This document shows, in pieces, positions 12,901 through 26,700 of a DNA stretch of 64,000 bases. The stretch is taken from positions 28,245,001 to 28,309,000 of the forward strand of contig CM059587.1 in NCBI GenBank assembly GCA_030407085.1, in the 5' to 3' direction. The DNA is from Trichopria drosophilae (Eukaryota; Arthropoda; Insecta; Hymenoptera; Diapriidae). Every line of letters begins with the position of its first letter. The stretch's first letter is position 1. Made by a program: the position numbers and the translations under genes. The notes beneath the pieces were generated by a model, which worked only from the letters and a program-made list of their open reading frames with translations, ran no database searches and had not been told where the DNA came from.

Positions 12901-15900
12901 TTCCTGTACGGGAATTATGTATTTTCTAATAATTCCAAGATATTTATGTTTGTTTCATTGGTTTGAGAACGCTGACAGTCTATAACGTCGAGAATTCGAC
13001 ATTTTCTACTTTATATTTAATTAAAACTCGGAAGAATTGGAGACCACTGTAGTATTCTTAATAAACAAGGCATAGACTAAGAATTGAGCAAAAAAATTCG
13101 GTAATAAGTTGAAAAAAAATTATCAACTCGATAAAGTTAAATTCGACTTTTTTTGAGAACCATCCATATACTTCTTATATACTATAGGTTACCTCCACTG
13201 ATATATAAAGATAAGTTCCCTCCTTCGTAAAGAAATAGCTTCTTTAGATATGAAACGCAGGAACTCGGTATGCTGTTATGAATAATAATGAATGATTTGC
13301 AGTGGGAAATATAACACTATTTTACCAACGGCATCCATTTCAATCAACATAACTTGAAATAATTTTATAAATTGAGAGCGATTTCGCTCCTCAATAAGTA
13401 GTACATAAATAACATCATAATAAATAAAAAACATGTATTTTTTCGGTCTCTAAATATTTCATAATGGTATATGCATAAAACTTTTAAAAAATTGTTCGAT
13501 CTATAAGTGATCAATGTCAGGACATTTCATCCGTATATAGCCGTAAAATATTTTTGATAGATATATGTAATGTATTTATTTGCAAATGGACATTTTCAGT
13601 AATTTCATAGCGAGAAGAGAACATTTTCATATATAAATAAAGAAAGTTTTGTCATATGATATAAAAAGGATACGAACTATAATTTAACAGTTTGCAGAAT
13701 TCCTATGTACATTTTTGGAAACGTTATCCATTAAATACTTGTGAAAAAGAGACACACGAGTAAGTCAAAATAAAGTAGTTGAAGCATCGTGAGAAATAAA
13801 CAGATGAGAGTAGTAATCAGTAGTAATAGCCTTCACGGAAGACTTTTATTCGGTTTGAAAGAGTTTATAATCTAAATATTTTTCTCATTTTTTCAGTCGA
13901 TACAATTGTTTTACGGTTGCTTAGTATTAGTTCAATACATCGGCTAATGCGTGAAAGGCCAAATGCATTTATCTATTTGATTAATTATATGAATAGTGTC
14001 ATTGTAGGCTCAAGTTGTAAAGTTGCTTCTGTACGGCGAATCAATAACTTTGAACGATGGATATCGTTATCATTTATTATCGATGATATAAATTATACAC
14101 ATTATTCTCTGTGTAAAACAATGCAAAGATACGTTGATAGAAAATAATGCTTCTTTAAACAAGGTCATGGGCGCATATAACAAAAGACTGATATTCGTTA
14201 ACAATTTATCGAGGCTCCTGGTAAAGAGGTAATTGAGGCATATTCTACCTTACTCACATTTCTTATAAATTAATAAATCAAATCTAGGAAACTGAATAAG
14301 AATGTCATTATTAACAGAATAAGTATTAGAACAGTGGGGCCACTAATGTACCGATTACGTTAGAAAAACTATTTCCAGCTTTAAGTCAACGGTATCAAAA
14401 TAGTTCAAAATTATGTAATTTTGATTTTCAACTGGGTCGAAATATTTTCTTAGCCTATGCTATTTACCTGCAATAGAATACAAAATTTAGACAATAGAGG
14501 ACACGAGTAGGTGTTATTTTGGGATCGAAATTTGGGAATGCGGGTCATTGTTTCTGCAGATATCATGCTCACATACCATCATATGTCGATAGTAATCAGC
14601 TGATCCCCGAACAGAGATTCAGGATGAGTAACATAAAGCCACTAATTTAGCAATTGCATTTATTTGAGCGAAGATCCCAGCTTATGGAACACAATAATGT
14701 GGCAATGTTGAATAACTTCGACGCTATATTGGTTGACTGAGGTGCCGTTGATAGTCAAAGTTACTAGCCGTAACACACCGAAAATTTTGAACATCAAACT
14801 TTGGATTACAGTTAATGATTCCTATGAAAAATTGACTTGATACTGAAATGACTCTAAAGGTCATTATGAAAGGATAACGTCGCCATAAGTTAACCTTGCC
14901 TGAACTCTACAACTTTTGTGTAAACAATTTTCTTCCAAAATGCTTACTATCCGAAACATTCCAAAAGGTTATTTTAAATAAGACACTTTGCGATTTGAGG
15001 TAATATAGGTATGGTATAATATTTGAGTTGCTTCGTATGCAACAGTTGAACTCCTGAACTGAAGCAAGTAACATTTTGCTCAAATTCGAGGAAACGAATA
15101 ACTTTCATTTGGAAATGTTTACTGACAAGAAAAAGTCGAGCCCAACCTTACCTAACCTAAAAGTGCAGTAGACTACAACTCGCAACCTGATTCTTTCAAA
15201 ATATAAGTAATTAAGATAGTCGGTTATTTATAAACAAAAAATTTTGGACGGCAATAATGTTGTTTTGGACACTTTGAAAACCCTACGTGGTATGCGACAA
15301 TCGCCTGTCTTTCAAATTGAATCGAATTTCAATTAATGGAAAGTCATATTATTGTCTTTCAATTATGGATTAGATTGTCTGTCAATGCATTTTATATCAG
15401 TACATAAGCAGATATCATTTAGGAGATCAATATGGGTGATTCTTCCAAAAGAGGGCTTTTTCATGTTTCAACATTCTAACATATAAATAAACTGATATTG
15501 AATGATCAACTTCTAAGAAAATAGTAATTTAAATATTCCTGAACCAGTATACGTCATAAACGACTTTTATACAGAAATTGAGTGAAAAATAACTTTTAAG
15601 AGCCGGAAAATAGTATTTTGGTGTGTCCTAGCCTCTGATTACCGATCTTTGAAGTCTTTTAGTTCAAAAAAACAAGGATTATTTGAACTTGTTCAGTTAA
15701 TATTCTTATAGTTTAACTCAAAAGGTACAGTTTGTATGTTTGGAAATGTCATTTAGATCAATATACATAGTACCTAATAATCACTGAAATACTAGTGTCT
15801 GAACAAATTTGCAAGCGGCTACGGTAATGCATAAACGCCACTGTCAGAAATGCTCGGAAAATTCTGATACTTTTATATTACCGGAGTAACAGAATTTTAC

Positions 15901-16280
15901 TAAATTTGAATAAAGGAAGGTGAAGTTAGTTTGCTTCCTCGTCGCCAGGCGCAGACGCGACGTTAGCGTCTTTAGAAGAGGCACCAGTGATTCCTGTAGT
16001 AGAAGTTGAGTTTTGATTCGACCATAAGGGATTCCATAATGTATCTTCGATACTTAACGTATTTCATATCCGAATAGCATAAAATCGTTATGACGTTGAA
16101 ACGTGCACAAACACGTATATGAATAATAATTTATTGTATGCTGGAAATTTATGTGCTATTGTTGGTTCAATAAATTTAATATGTTTTATATAATTTATGT
16201 AATTAACAACACATCAACTTAAATTACTAATAATTTACCTTCATAACTATATCAAACATGTTGATACAGTACATTATGTG
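6916..16280. other. Long non-coding stretch
   Basis: No spliced gene found. At 7330-7690 the minus strand has a GATCTCAGAAACGGCTAAGT block of a kind often found in dispersed insect repeats. Hairpin ATTCCCTCATCA/TGACGAGGGAAT lies at about 12855-12899. Otherwise AT-rich single-copy-like DNA. Confidence 0.45.
12528..12545. repeat. 18-base perfect palindrome CACTGTTTTAAAACAGTG
   Basis: Exactly self-complementary, in otherwise featureless AT-rich DNA. Confidence 0.5.
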
Positions 16281-16383
16281 CCAAGGGCGCAATTATCGAT
16301 CTTTGACGATTGTGAAGTTTGTCGCCCGAGCGATGTGATGGCAACAATTACATTCGTCGAAGATCGATATTTCGCCCGTGACC
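16281..16383. repeat. Hairpin repeat (ATCGATCTT arms)
   Basis: AGGGCGCAATTATCGATCTT on the left pairs with AAGATCGATATTTCGCCCGT on the right across a 35-base loop. It has the form of a small foldback element. Confidence 0.5.
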
Positions 16384-17738
16384 AATAATGTATTTTTTTA
16401 TCCGATAGTCGTAGGACTCGATAAGCCGAAGCGGAAAGTTCGCCCGAGGCCGAGAAATTGACTTTTACGGTCGGAGAGTCCAAAAATTATTTAATGAAGC
16501 CAACAATTTTCTTTGCATATTTCTGTTACTGTAACTTTAAATCACTACATTTTTGTTCAGAAAATTATGAAACAGTAACCGTCAAAACCTTCGTTACATG
16601 TTTAAAAAAATTCCGAAAGACATTTTCATCGGTCTGATATAAATTAAATATACTGAATGCACTTTTTATTTAAAACTTATTGGGAAATTAAAGCACAAAC
16701 TCGACACTATTCGAATTTTCGTCAGAAAATTGGAAAAAAAATAACGTATATATATCCTTTTCATTAGTAGAAACCCAAGAAAAATAACGGGTATTTTTAT
16801 AAAATCCATTAGCGTGACACGTTATAACTTATTCTTTATTTTACTACAAATAGAGAGATGAAGTTTACTGCCAAGCCATTTTTTATTCAGTGCTGTATAA
16901 AAAAATATAACAAAAAGATTTTGCATAAATTTTGATTGTCGTGATATCAATTGCCGTAGCTGACGTTTTGTATATACGGCTGACTTTAGGGAGTTATGAC
17001 TAGGTTCGGAAAAAATCAAATAAAATTAAAAATGTAAGTTAAGTATTGAATATGAAATGCATAAGACAGGAACTGATAAGGAAAGAAAGCAGCAGCGGAA
17101 AAAGAAAGGCGAAAAAGAATTCGGGAGAATCCGATAGAAAAGGCTAATAGTAAGGCGAAAATTCAACAGTATTTGAGGTAACAAACCATCAATGGGTTTG
17201 GAGAACGGAATAAATAAATTACATATTTTTCAATAAAATGAGCTATTTCGACTGTCTCTAAAATCTTCTGTTCGTTACAGTCTAGGAAAGTCGTGCCAGA
17301 TAAAGTAACGTCAAAAACAAACTCAAATTTTGACGAAACCTGTAACTATGTATACGAAGACTACAAAGAAAGTGTCTAAAAAGGAAATTTGATGACTAGA
17401 ATCCAATTATTCTTATAACAATGTGTAAATAATGTATTAAACGTTTAAAAGAATGTATCGAAAAAATGTTGAATTATTAAACCTTTATTACTGTGAAATT
17501 AATAAAAACGATATATTAGTAATACAAGGTGCAATCTGTGTTTTCTTTTTTCTTAACCTTTTAATATTATATTATTGGTTATGAGTTATTTATGAACGTT
17601 CTGTTTCAATTAATTACTTCATTAAAGAAACAAAACTACTCCAATGTAAAAATATGTTACACTAAAAAGCTTCTCAGTGCTTTTACAACAATTTTGTAGC
17701 GTAACCACTTTAGGTATAACTTTATTTGGAGCCAACAA

Positions 17739-17825
17739 GGGGCCATCCATAAACTACGTTACCATTCTGGGGGGGGGGGGGTCAAAAATGTCAAAAAAAG
17801 ATCTGCGTAGTTTATGGATGGCCTC
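17739..17825. mobile_element. Tiny MITE, GGGGCCATCCATAAACTACG ends with a G-tract core
   Basis: The end GGGCCATCCATAAACTACG is repeated inverted (CGTAGTTTATGGATGGCC). The centre holds a run of 13 G (17769-17781). Only 87 bases. Elements with this end and a G-rich centre are widespread in arthropods. Confidence 0.75.
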
Positions 17826-17995
17826 TAAGTATAAACTGAAAAAAATAACATTTTTAATTAGTTACACCTTTTCTTGAATAACCATCTATATAGTGGTTAA
17901 GATTATCGTAGCAAAGCCTGAATTTTGAAAACTCGATTATATCATTTAATAGAATTTTTCATCGTACTACCTTATCAACAGAGTATATTAGAATA

Positions 17996-18267
17996 CAGTA
18001 GACGCTCGATATGAGAACCATCGCTATAAGAACCGATCGGTATAAGAACACTTTTTTGATCATTACAGTGACTATGAACATTCGAGATGAATCCCCACCA
18101 TACACTTTTCAATGCGAACCGTTCCGAGCATTCCGTCGAGTCCACCTATACATACATATACATACATACAAGGGAAGGGGAAGCATTATTCCCCTCCAAT
18201 GGTTCTTATATCGGCGCTTGGCGGGGAAGCTCGGAACGGACGTAGTTCTTATATCGAGCTTTTAGTG
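17996..18267. mobile_element. Pogo-like MITE 1 (TATAAGAAC type)
   Basis: Flanked by TA on both sides. Ends are CAGTAGACGCTCGATATGAG and, inverted, CACTAAAAGCTCGATATAAG. TATAAGAAC or a close variant occurs three times at the left end about 16 bases apart and twice inverted at the right end. 272 bases, no coding. Confidence 0.75.
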
Positions 18268-18509
18268 TAATCATTATTTTAAAATGGCAACCAGTTCGAC
18301 TAATTCAATCAATGATTTCATTCTAAGGTAGTTGTCAATAAATTTCTCTTATTCTAGCAGTCGATTGAGTTCACTATTTCAAATTGAGAGAGTAAGGCGT
18401 ATTGAATTTGGTTCGATTTGGTTGACTACACCTCATAGTCATTTCATGGTTGTTTATAATAAGAAGTCAATAATAACTTCTGTTTTAATTTTATCAAACA
18501 TAGATGAAT

Positions 18510-19620
18510 AACGGGCGTTTCGTCAATCGTCATACATCGATGTCGGTCGAACGGTATTCGCGCCCAGGGGGAATGAATTTACGACAGACCTCAAAATCTC
18601 AAAGTGGGCTGATCGTTGTAATCAGGCGATCAGTATTTTGATAATCTCCATTAAAGTCGTGGAGATTGTCGGGCAGGTTCGTTAGGCATCGTTTTTCGTT
18701 CACGGTCTCGTTTCAAGCCGTGGCGCACGTGAATTATCGATCGTACGAAGCCCTCGCGTCGATAAATAATCGTTTTTATTCGAGAAAAGAGTCCCCGCAG
18801 GGCTCCTGCGAACCGCGTCTTACTTCTCGTCCCTCTTTCTTGGCCCTATTTGAGATTTATCTGACATTTCAACATTGCCGGTACTTCGCGAAAGAAAACC
18901 AAACGGAGCGCGGTAGAATGAGCGATTAAAGAGGTAAACAGGATGAGGAAACGTGTAACATTCCGATAAAGACGCGGAACACAATCTAACAATAAATCGG
19001 CTGTGAGGGGTTTGCATTTTAATAATTTAGGTAAATTTTTAACTTTTCAACTGACTCGTCAAAACAGATAAAAACCGTGATTTTCATACGATTTCTTGAT
19101 CGTTTGAATGCCTTTTATACCCAAGAAATCGTGATCAGATGCCCCAATGGACATACTTCGGAAATAAACCTTGTGGATAGTCGCGGGTACTTTGTCAGTG
19201 ACTTTGTCCCGCTAAAACAGTACCCGTATATCCAGCTGTAATTTATCGAATGCGTCGGAATTAATTCTAAAATTGTGCGAACAATGTTTCTGCGCTTTAT
19301 CATTTTCCCATTGATATGATCGGCTGGCTCGAGGTTCAACTATGGAGTCGTTGGTATGCGACGACTCCGATGGACGATAGGAAGTGCCTACGGAAAAGGT
19401 CGCGGTGCATGTACATAGAACCGGGCGATAGAGATATGGATGGTTTCGAAATCCAAGATTGTTAGATTCCAAGCACGTAGTTGTTAAGGAAACGCTACGC
19501 TAAAACTGTCCGTGTGAAGCCACTGGTCGCCACAAACGACGACGACGAAATGCGCAACCACAGGCGGTGTCCACCAGGAATTCTTCAAGGAAGTTGCGGG
19601 ATGTCTGATTAAACTTTCCT
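18510..19620. other. GC-richer island, possible regulatory region
   Basis: About 1.1 kb with clearly higher GC and many CpG than the flanks (for example ATTATCGATCGTACGAAGCC). Reading frames here have no recognisable domain or splice partner. It could be a cis-regulatory block or an exon of a non-coding transcript. Confidence 0.3.
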
Positions 19621-19904
19621 TTGATGGAAGATCACACTTTGAAAAAATATATTGGTAAAAACAAATTTTTCAACAAATTCAAAATAATATTGTAAGGTTC
19701 AGGTAGAGAATTGTATAAAAAAATTAAGATAAGGATGATTTCAAAAAACAGATTATTTATTCGCAGATCACTTAAAATAAGAATATTAGGATAATTATTT
19801 CACACGATCGGATTTCAATAAAAAATTAAAACAACAATTACAATAACAAAAATGTGAAAGTTCATATAATGGTAATTACATAAATGTATGTAAATGTATG
19901 TATA

Positions 19905-20735
19905 TTATGCGTAAAATTTGCTCGCCTTTTTTAAGTACGATGGCATGCATGTTGACCGTCGGACTCGAGTGGACCGCACTAATGCGTAAATAGTAGTTTT
20001 CGATACAAGTGCGTAAAAGTTTTTTCTACGAATGTGAGTGTTGCCAAGTTGAGTGCCGAGCTGAAAGCGAGGTTCGCATTCACATTGGTACAAAAAACAT
20101 TTTAGCACATGCGTCGAACAATATTTTTTGATGCAAGTGTGCGTAAAGTGCACTTAAAAAAATGTCATAAATGCATAAAACCGCATTTTACGCACACAAA
20201 TTTTACACATACGTACGTCAAGTAGTATTATACATACGTACATCAAGTAGTATACGCCCGTGGGCCAAAATATTGTTTTTGACATACTATGCGTAAAATA
20301 CGATTTTACGCATTTGTGCTGTCCGGCCGCTCGACTCCGGCGGTCAGCACTCGTGCGTAACATCGTCTTTAACACACACTAAAAAAAGCGCGCAAATTTT
20401 CCGCATAGTATGTCAAAAAATACCGATCGATACACGGGCGTAAGAACTCCATTTTACGCTCTTGTATCGAAAACTACTATTATGTACGTCTTTTCGGTGC
20501 GTAAAGTAAACTTGTGCGTAAAGTAAACTTTACGCACTCGATTATACTTTACGCACGAAAATGCCGTACGTAAACAATATTTCGGCACACGTGTGTGTGT
20601 GTAAAGTTCTTTACGCATACGCCCTTGTATCGAAAACTACTATTATGCAATGCAGTGCGTAAAATGCTATTTTACACATTTTTTACTTTTCCGTGCATAA
20701 AGTATAATCGAGTGCGTAAAGTTTGCTTTTGTAGA
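19905..20735. repeat. GTGCGTAAA/TTTACGCAC mosaic, right block
   Basis: The same motif family as at 4.8-5.3 kb. 19987-20481 is bounded by inverted AATAGTAGTTTTCGATACAA, so at least one unit has element-like ends. A second end copy at 20622-20644 suggests nesting or tandem insertion. Confidence 0.75.
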
Positions 20736-23700
20736 TGGTAATAATCTCATAGAGAAATGAAATTTGTTAAAAAATGTTACAAAGTCAGTAACACTAAGGA
20801 TCTTTTAAATGTAATGCAAGGTTACTATTTGCATAAACTGACCGACTTAGTTAGTTTTATTGTCACCAGGTGTTATCGCAACTTTTACAGATCTGTTCGG
20901 CTTTCGGAATGGAAATGGATTTAGAATTAGAATAGTTTGAACTAAACAAGACTGTGGTCCTCAAACTTCAAGTGTGAAGTTCAAAGGATTGCTGAACATA
21001 CCCTGAAAAAGTACAAAACTATTAAAGAAAGAATTGAATTTTGCTATCATTGGTAACATTTTCTAATGTCCTCAACTTTTCGGTATTATTTAAAGAAATT
21101 ATTTTATTATGGTGGGGTAAGAGGTTCGGTTATGGTCACCACATGGGTAACACTTTGATAAAGAAGCTATGAATCAAATTTTACAAATATCAAATGTATG
21201 TTAACGCGAGAGCATGGCGTTTTTGTCCAAACATGAAAGCAAGAAGTTGCATACATTTCCTGCTGCGAATAAATTGATTTTCTGTCATATGTACGCCGAA
21301 ACAAATATATTTTCAATATTATCATAAATCTTAAAAATAAAAAATTAATCAATGAAACAGACTAGTGCACCGCGTAATCACAGAGTAAATTAATACAATT
21401 AGTTATTTAATATCGAGAGCCACAATAATATGCAGATTAACATAATTACTTTTTTTTCAGGAGGAATAAATAGTCATCTATAGTTTTTATAGAAAACCTA
21501 TAAAACTGCAGGAGTATGTTTTGAGTTAATAGGTGCAGATAAATTGGGGTATGTTGTGTTCGACTACATTTGAGTTTTTCGGAGTGAAACATATTCTCGA
21601 ATAACACTTTTTTATCAGATTTATATTTCTAAAAATAAATGCAAGAACTGGAACAAAAATAACTCGTTTTTATGCGATTTGACCTTAAATTTGACCTGGC
21701 GCCGATGTTTACTGGTAATATTTGTGTTCAGCCCATCAAATTACGTCGGTAAACGGAGTTTCAAAGAGATTGAAGGTATGGATCTTTCGCAAATACACGC
21801 ATCAAAAGTGCCAAAAATGCTTCTTCTTCCACAAATTTCGATATTTTTCGATTGCTATTTTTTATTCTGTTTCTTAAACCTTCAGAAAGAAATAAGGGTA
21901 TGGATTTTGCGAAATTTTAATTTTGTGAAAAATTACAGTGTCAAAAATTCTGCTAATAAATTTATTTTTTTTTCTTTTTCACGTTATTTCTGATCCAAAA
22001 TAGTGCCAGAAAAAAATATTACGAATTTTTTAATTATGAGTTGACATAGCTTAAAATTCGGATATGGGTCCCTTTAATTTTTTTATTTGCCATTTCCATT
22101 TTTAATTCAAATTTGCATAAGTTGTTTAGAAGTCAATATTAATTATGATAATTTTTAACATGCACAAGCACTATATTTTTCTTCTTGACCGTTTTTAATT
22201 AAAATTAATTTTTAATAGTTTTGGTTTTTAGTGTGGTCGAAATTACTAAATTTATTGGGTGAAAAGACGTTTCGGCCAAGGATGGTGGTCTTCATCAATT
22301 TATTTTGTGTTTTGAATTCTGGATGCTATTTTAATTATGTTCGACGAAAAGTATCAGATGTCTTATTATCTTGAAGAAACAAATAAGCATAAATATAGAT
22401 GAATGATTAAAATTTAAACAATACCAGATTTTTAATATACAGATAATAATTGTAGAAGATGTTGAGAACAACAATTGATAAAGGTAATTTTCAATAATTT
22501 AAGGACGAAAACAATTAACGAAAGTGGACCCACATATATGCCAACACGAGAGATGTTTTATTTTTGCTTATTTTGATCATTCTAGAAAGATAAAAATACC
22601 AATAATTTTTTCTCATTTTAAATGTTTATAAGCTGAAATATATTAAATCAATGATTAATATTTTATACGGAAATAGTTAATGTGTATTCAGAGCAGGTAT
22701 AGTCATAAGAAATATAACCTGAGATTGTTTTTGTAATGAACGTTAACAATTAAATATTGAGATCAATCATTTAAGTTTAACTCAAAAGACAAGAACTGTG
22801 CGCACCGCATTTTACTACCCACTATAATAGCTATTACTTCCTGTATCGTATATTTTCAGTACATTGTCTTGTTTTGTCTGAAAGTCATTATACTTTAGTC
22901 TCATCGTAAATTTTAATAATATACGATATTTCTTAATCAAAAATGATGCTCACCATTCTGCTCAAGACAATTACACTAACTGCTAAAATTATTTTCCTAA
23001 CTCAAAGAGGTTATTTTGATTTCTTAACGATCGAATTAACTGTTGTTTAAAGTACACTTATTTTTCGTAATTCATCAAATCCTCGTATAAAAGATTAGTT
23101 TGCACCTCTTTTTTTAGTTAACGTTCCTTTAAAGTTGATCTGGCAGACTTATTAATCACATCAGTCGTCTCTGCAGATTACAATAAGATCATTTATATCG
23201 CATACTATTCGTATACTATTCTTATTGCCACTTCGCAGTCTTTCAAAGATAATATCAACATTACTTGAAACAATCGTCTGCCTTGAATAATGTTTCTAAT
23301 CATTCCATTTTATCGTATCAATCATTCTATTATCATTGATAAATCCTTACCTTTCATTTGATTTAAGATTTGTATTTCTTAATATAATAAAGCCTGACAT
23401 TGGAACATTTACATATTTGTAACAATCAAAATTCAGCCCGACATTTTCTAACTTTGAGTGGTTACTTCATATGTTAACAAAATTTATTATTTCGTACAAG
23501 TATTTTTAAGATATATAATATTTGTATTCCGAATAATAAAATATCTTATTTTAAACAAATTTGTCACAGCATTACTACGAAGATACCTGAAAGATTATTT
23601 CTTGCTTTGCTTTTTAATAACATGAAAATTGTAATTTCATGATTTCTGTTATACAGGTTAGAGGTAATAGGCAATCTCGTTAAAGTTAACTTTAAATACA

Positions 23701-26700
23701 CAACATATTTTAAAATTCTTTTATTAAGGTATATAAACGCAAAATCGTGGTGATGTCAGGTGTCACATAGTTTATATTATTTCATAAGTTTCTGTTTCAT
23801 AAATATATAATAATAATAAACCATTTTCGTTGTGACAGGAATAGTTCAGTAATGATAATAAAAAGCATCCGAAGTAAGTAATGTTTATTAACTTTCATAA
23901 TTCCATTATCTCAATGCGAAATATTAAATAAATACATTAAACTATTTAATTATGGAAACCAAGTAATCCGCAAAATTATTGTTTTAATACGTTATATTAT
24001 TTTACTCTCTACGCAACCAGGCAAAACTTTGCTCGTGTATGGCTTCAAGTAAAAGAATAAAGGTAAAATGAGAGTAATAAGATTAAATGAACATTTTCAG
24101 AAAGTTTGCATGTTATTGTGGTTAGCGAAAGTAACATGCTTAAATAATATTTCTTAAATGCTATTTCTTAAATACTCATCTTAAACTTAACCTGGACATG
24201 GATTTCAAATTACCTGCAATTATTTTTAACATTTTTACATAAAACAATTCAACTTCTGGAAAAGCATTGCTAGCTATAAGAACTGTATAAATATTTCCCA
24301 AAATGACCAAAAAAGCAGGTTCTCATATTTAAATACTAATTTTATGCGGTGAACTGAAATTTAAATTTTGAAATAAACGTAACTCAATCTACATTATAAC
24401 GCGAACGCTACCAAAAACATTTTCTAAATATCCTAATTGATAAATAAACCTGCACACTGATATTCTGAATCCTAAATAAAACCATAAAACGTTCAAAAGC
24501 GGCGCGTATGGAACGACATCTATTTACTCAAGAAATAAAGTCTCTACTTAAATTAATATTGTCAATGCAGGTATACGTGGATTTTCTTTATAATAGGAAT
24601 TCAAATATTCTCTTTGACCTCGCACCTTTGATTTTTCTTCACTTAAATACTCTCTGTAATTTTTATTAAGTTTTTTGAGTATAATATGGTAAATATTGTA
24701 ATATGAATTTAATTTAATTTCAGGTATTGATGTAATATTTAGAGCCCCTTTACCTGAAGTTTCTGTAGTGTAATGAAATTTAATGTTTCACGATCAAATA
24801 CATATTTGTGCATTTATCTGGAGTTGACATGCATGGAATTATTTTTATGTTTATAAAGTATGGGTTGATTTTAATATAGATATTTTTTGAAAATTGTAAA
24901 GAACGAATTTCACTAAAAGAGTTAGAAAATATGTGTTTACATTCACTGCAAGCTCGAAATTATTCAGGTGTAAAAATTTAATCGAGGTAAATAATACGAT
25001 GTGCCTACTATTGTCTTATTCCATTTCTCTCTACTATCACGATAAATGGGGCTAAAAATATTAATTATACTGAACATGGCTGAAAATTTTTTGTTTAAAA
25101 CATGCCAAAATTTGTTTCTCATAATATTGACAGCATTAATAATAGGTAACTAATCTTAAATTTTACATAGTCTTATCTGCCTATTCTATAAAAGTGTTAA
25201 GAATCGTTATACAATTCATGAACCTTATATGATAAAAAAATAATTACAAACTTAAGCTTTTTATAATTTTCATGAATGCTCCCCTACATTTTTACAATAA
25301 CAGAATGTTTTGAAGACTTCGATTTTTCGCCACAAACCAACTCTACCTCGCTTCGACTGAGATAACATGTGAATCTTGCAGAATCACGGTATAAATCTTA
25401 AATTGTAGTAAGGCAACTTAAAATAAGGAATGCATAATATTATTTTAACCTCGAAGTAACCTTCTTTTAATGGATATAGATAATATTACATGGCAACTGA
25501 GTAACATTCAGTGAAGGTTAACAAACTATTAAACACCTTCTCTCTCTCGGTATTTTTTAATCCCTAAACAATAAGAATTATTATGTTCAAATAACTAAAA
25601 TTTAGGAATCCGTCTAACTAAATTAGTACGTTTTTATTATTTCAATCAGCATGATAATATTTGACTACTTGAGCTTGAACATATTAAAAGAAGCAATGGT
25701 TTTACGAACGTGATACGCTATTAATTGCAAATCGTTTTAAATTGTAATTATTACACTTACCGCTAGTGCGATTATGGTTATCGCATCCTGATAATTCGTT
25801 CCGCTACAGAAATTAATCTTCATTTAATACACCAGAAAGTTGCATACGATATTTATATAAATTTCGCCAAAATATTGGTTAAACGAACAGGTTAAAAATA
25901 TTATTGGATGTATACATTTACATTTATTTGCATCATTTACTGAATTTCAAAAGTGTCTCAATTTTAAACCTACATTTCATACAAAAATGTAGCGAACCTT
26001 TTCAGTAATAATTCCGTTTGGGGTTCGATATGTTCTAACACCTCAGGAGTTGTACGTATGCTTCCAAACAGCTCCTGCTAAAATTATATGGTATCTTCTG
26101 TAGAGCTTCTATATAGATATTTTCGAGAGAGCTTCCACAGATAACATGCATTGGAGTTCCTCATGTATCAAAACGTGTTTTTTTACAATAGACACTAATT
26201 GTTTAAATCGTCGACAGAGGGAAATAGAACTTATAATTAATTAATAACTTTAAAGCAAACATATGCAGCAGTAGAAAAGGTTCGTTTGGAGACGATTATG
26301 CACACACAAATTTTTTGTTCTTTTTTTTAACTCGTTTTTTATCTCACATTTCGCGTTTTTCATTAAAAACCATTTTGGAATTCTTCTTAATTATATTCTT
26401 TGTATGCTGAACGTCTAAACCAAGAATTATTTATGAAAATTATGAAAATCGAAAGCAAGCGATCGAGAAATAATATTTGTTGCTTATGCTGTTTACGTTA
26501 TCAGAAGCTAGCTCTAAAAAGGTGTGCACGAAAAGCTTCTGGTGATCTGCTTAAGAGTTTTTGTGTTGTACATAGGTGATGTGCTATTATAAAGATGACG
26601 GTAAAATAAACTACATAAACTATACAAAATCTGGAATATTTACATTATATATGTTTCCAGAGCATTTACTAACAAAACCAAACAAATATTTTCCTGATAT

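Noticed and set aside
5113..20644. The two inverted mosaics as terminal repeats of one 15-kb Polinton-like element
   Set aside because: Nothing between them resembles a polymerase, integrase or capsid gene, and similar blocks occur outside the interval.
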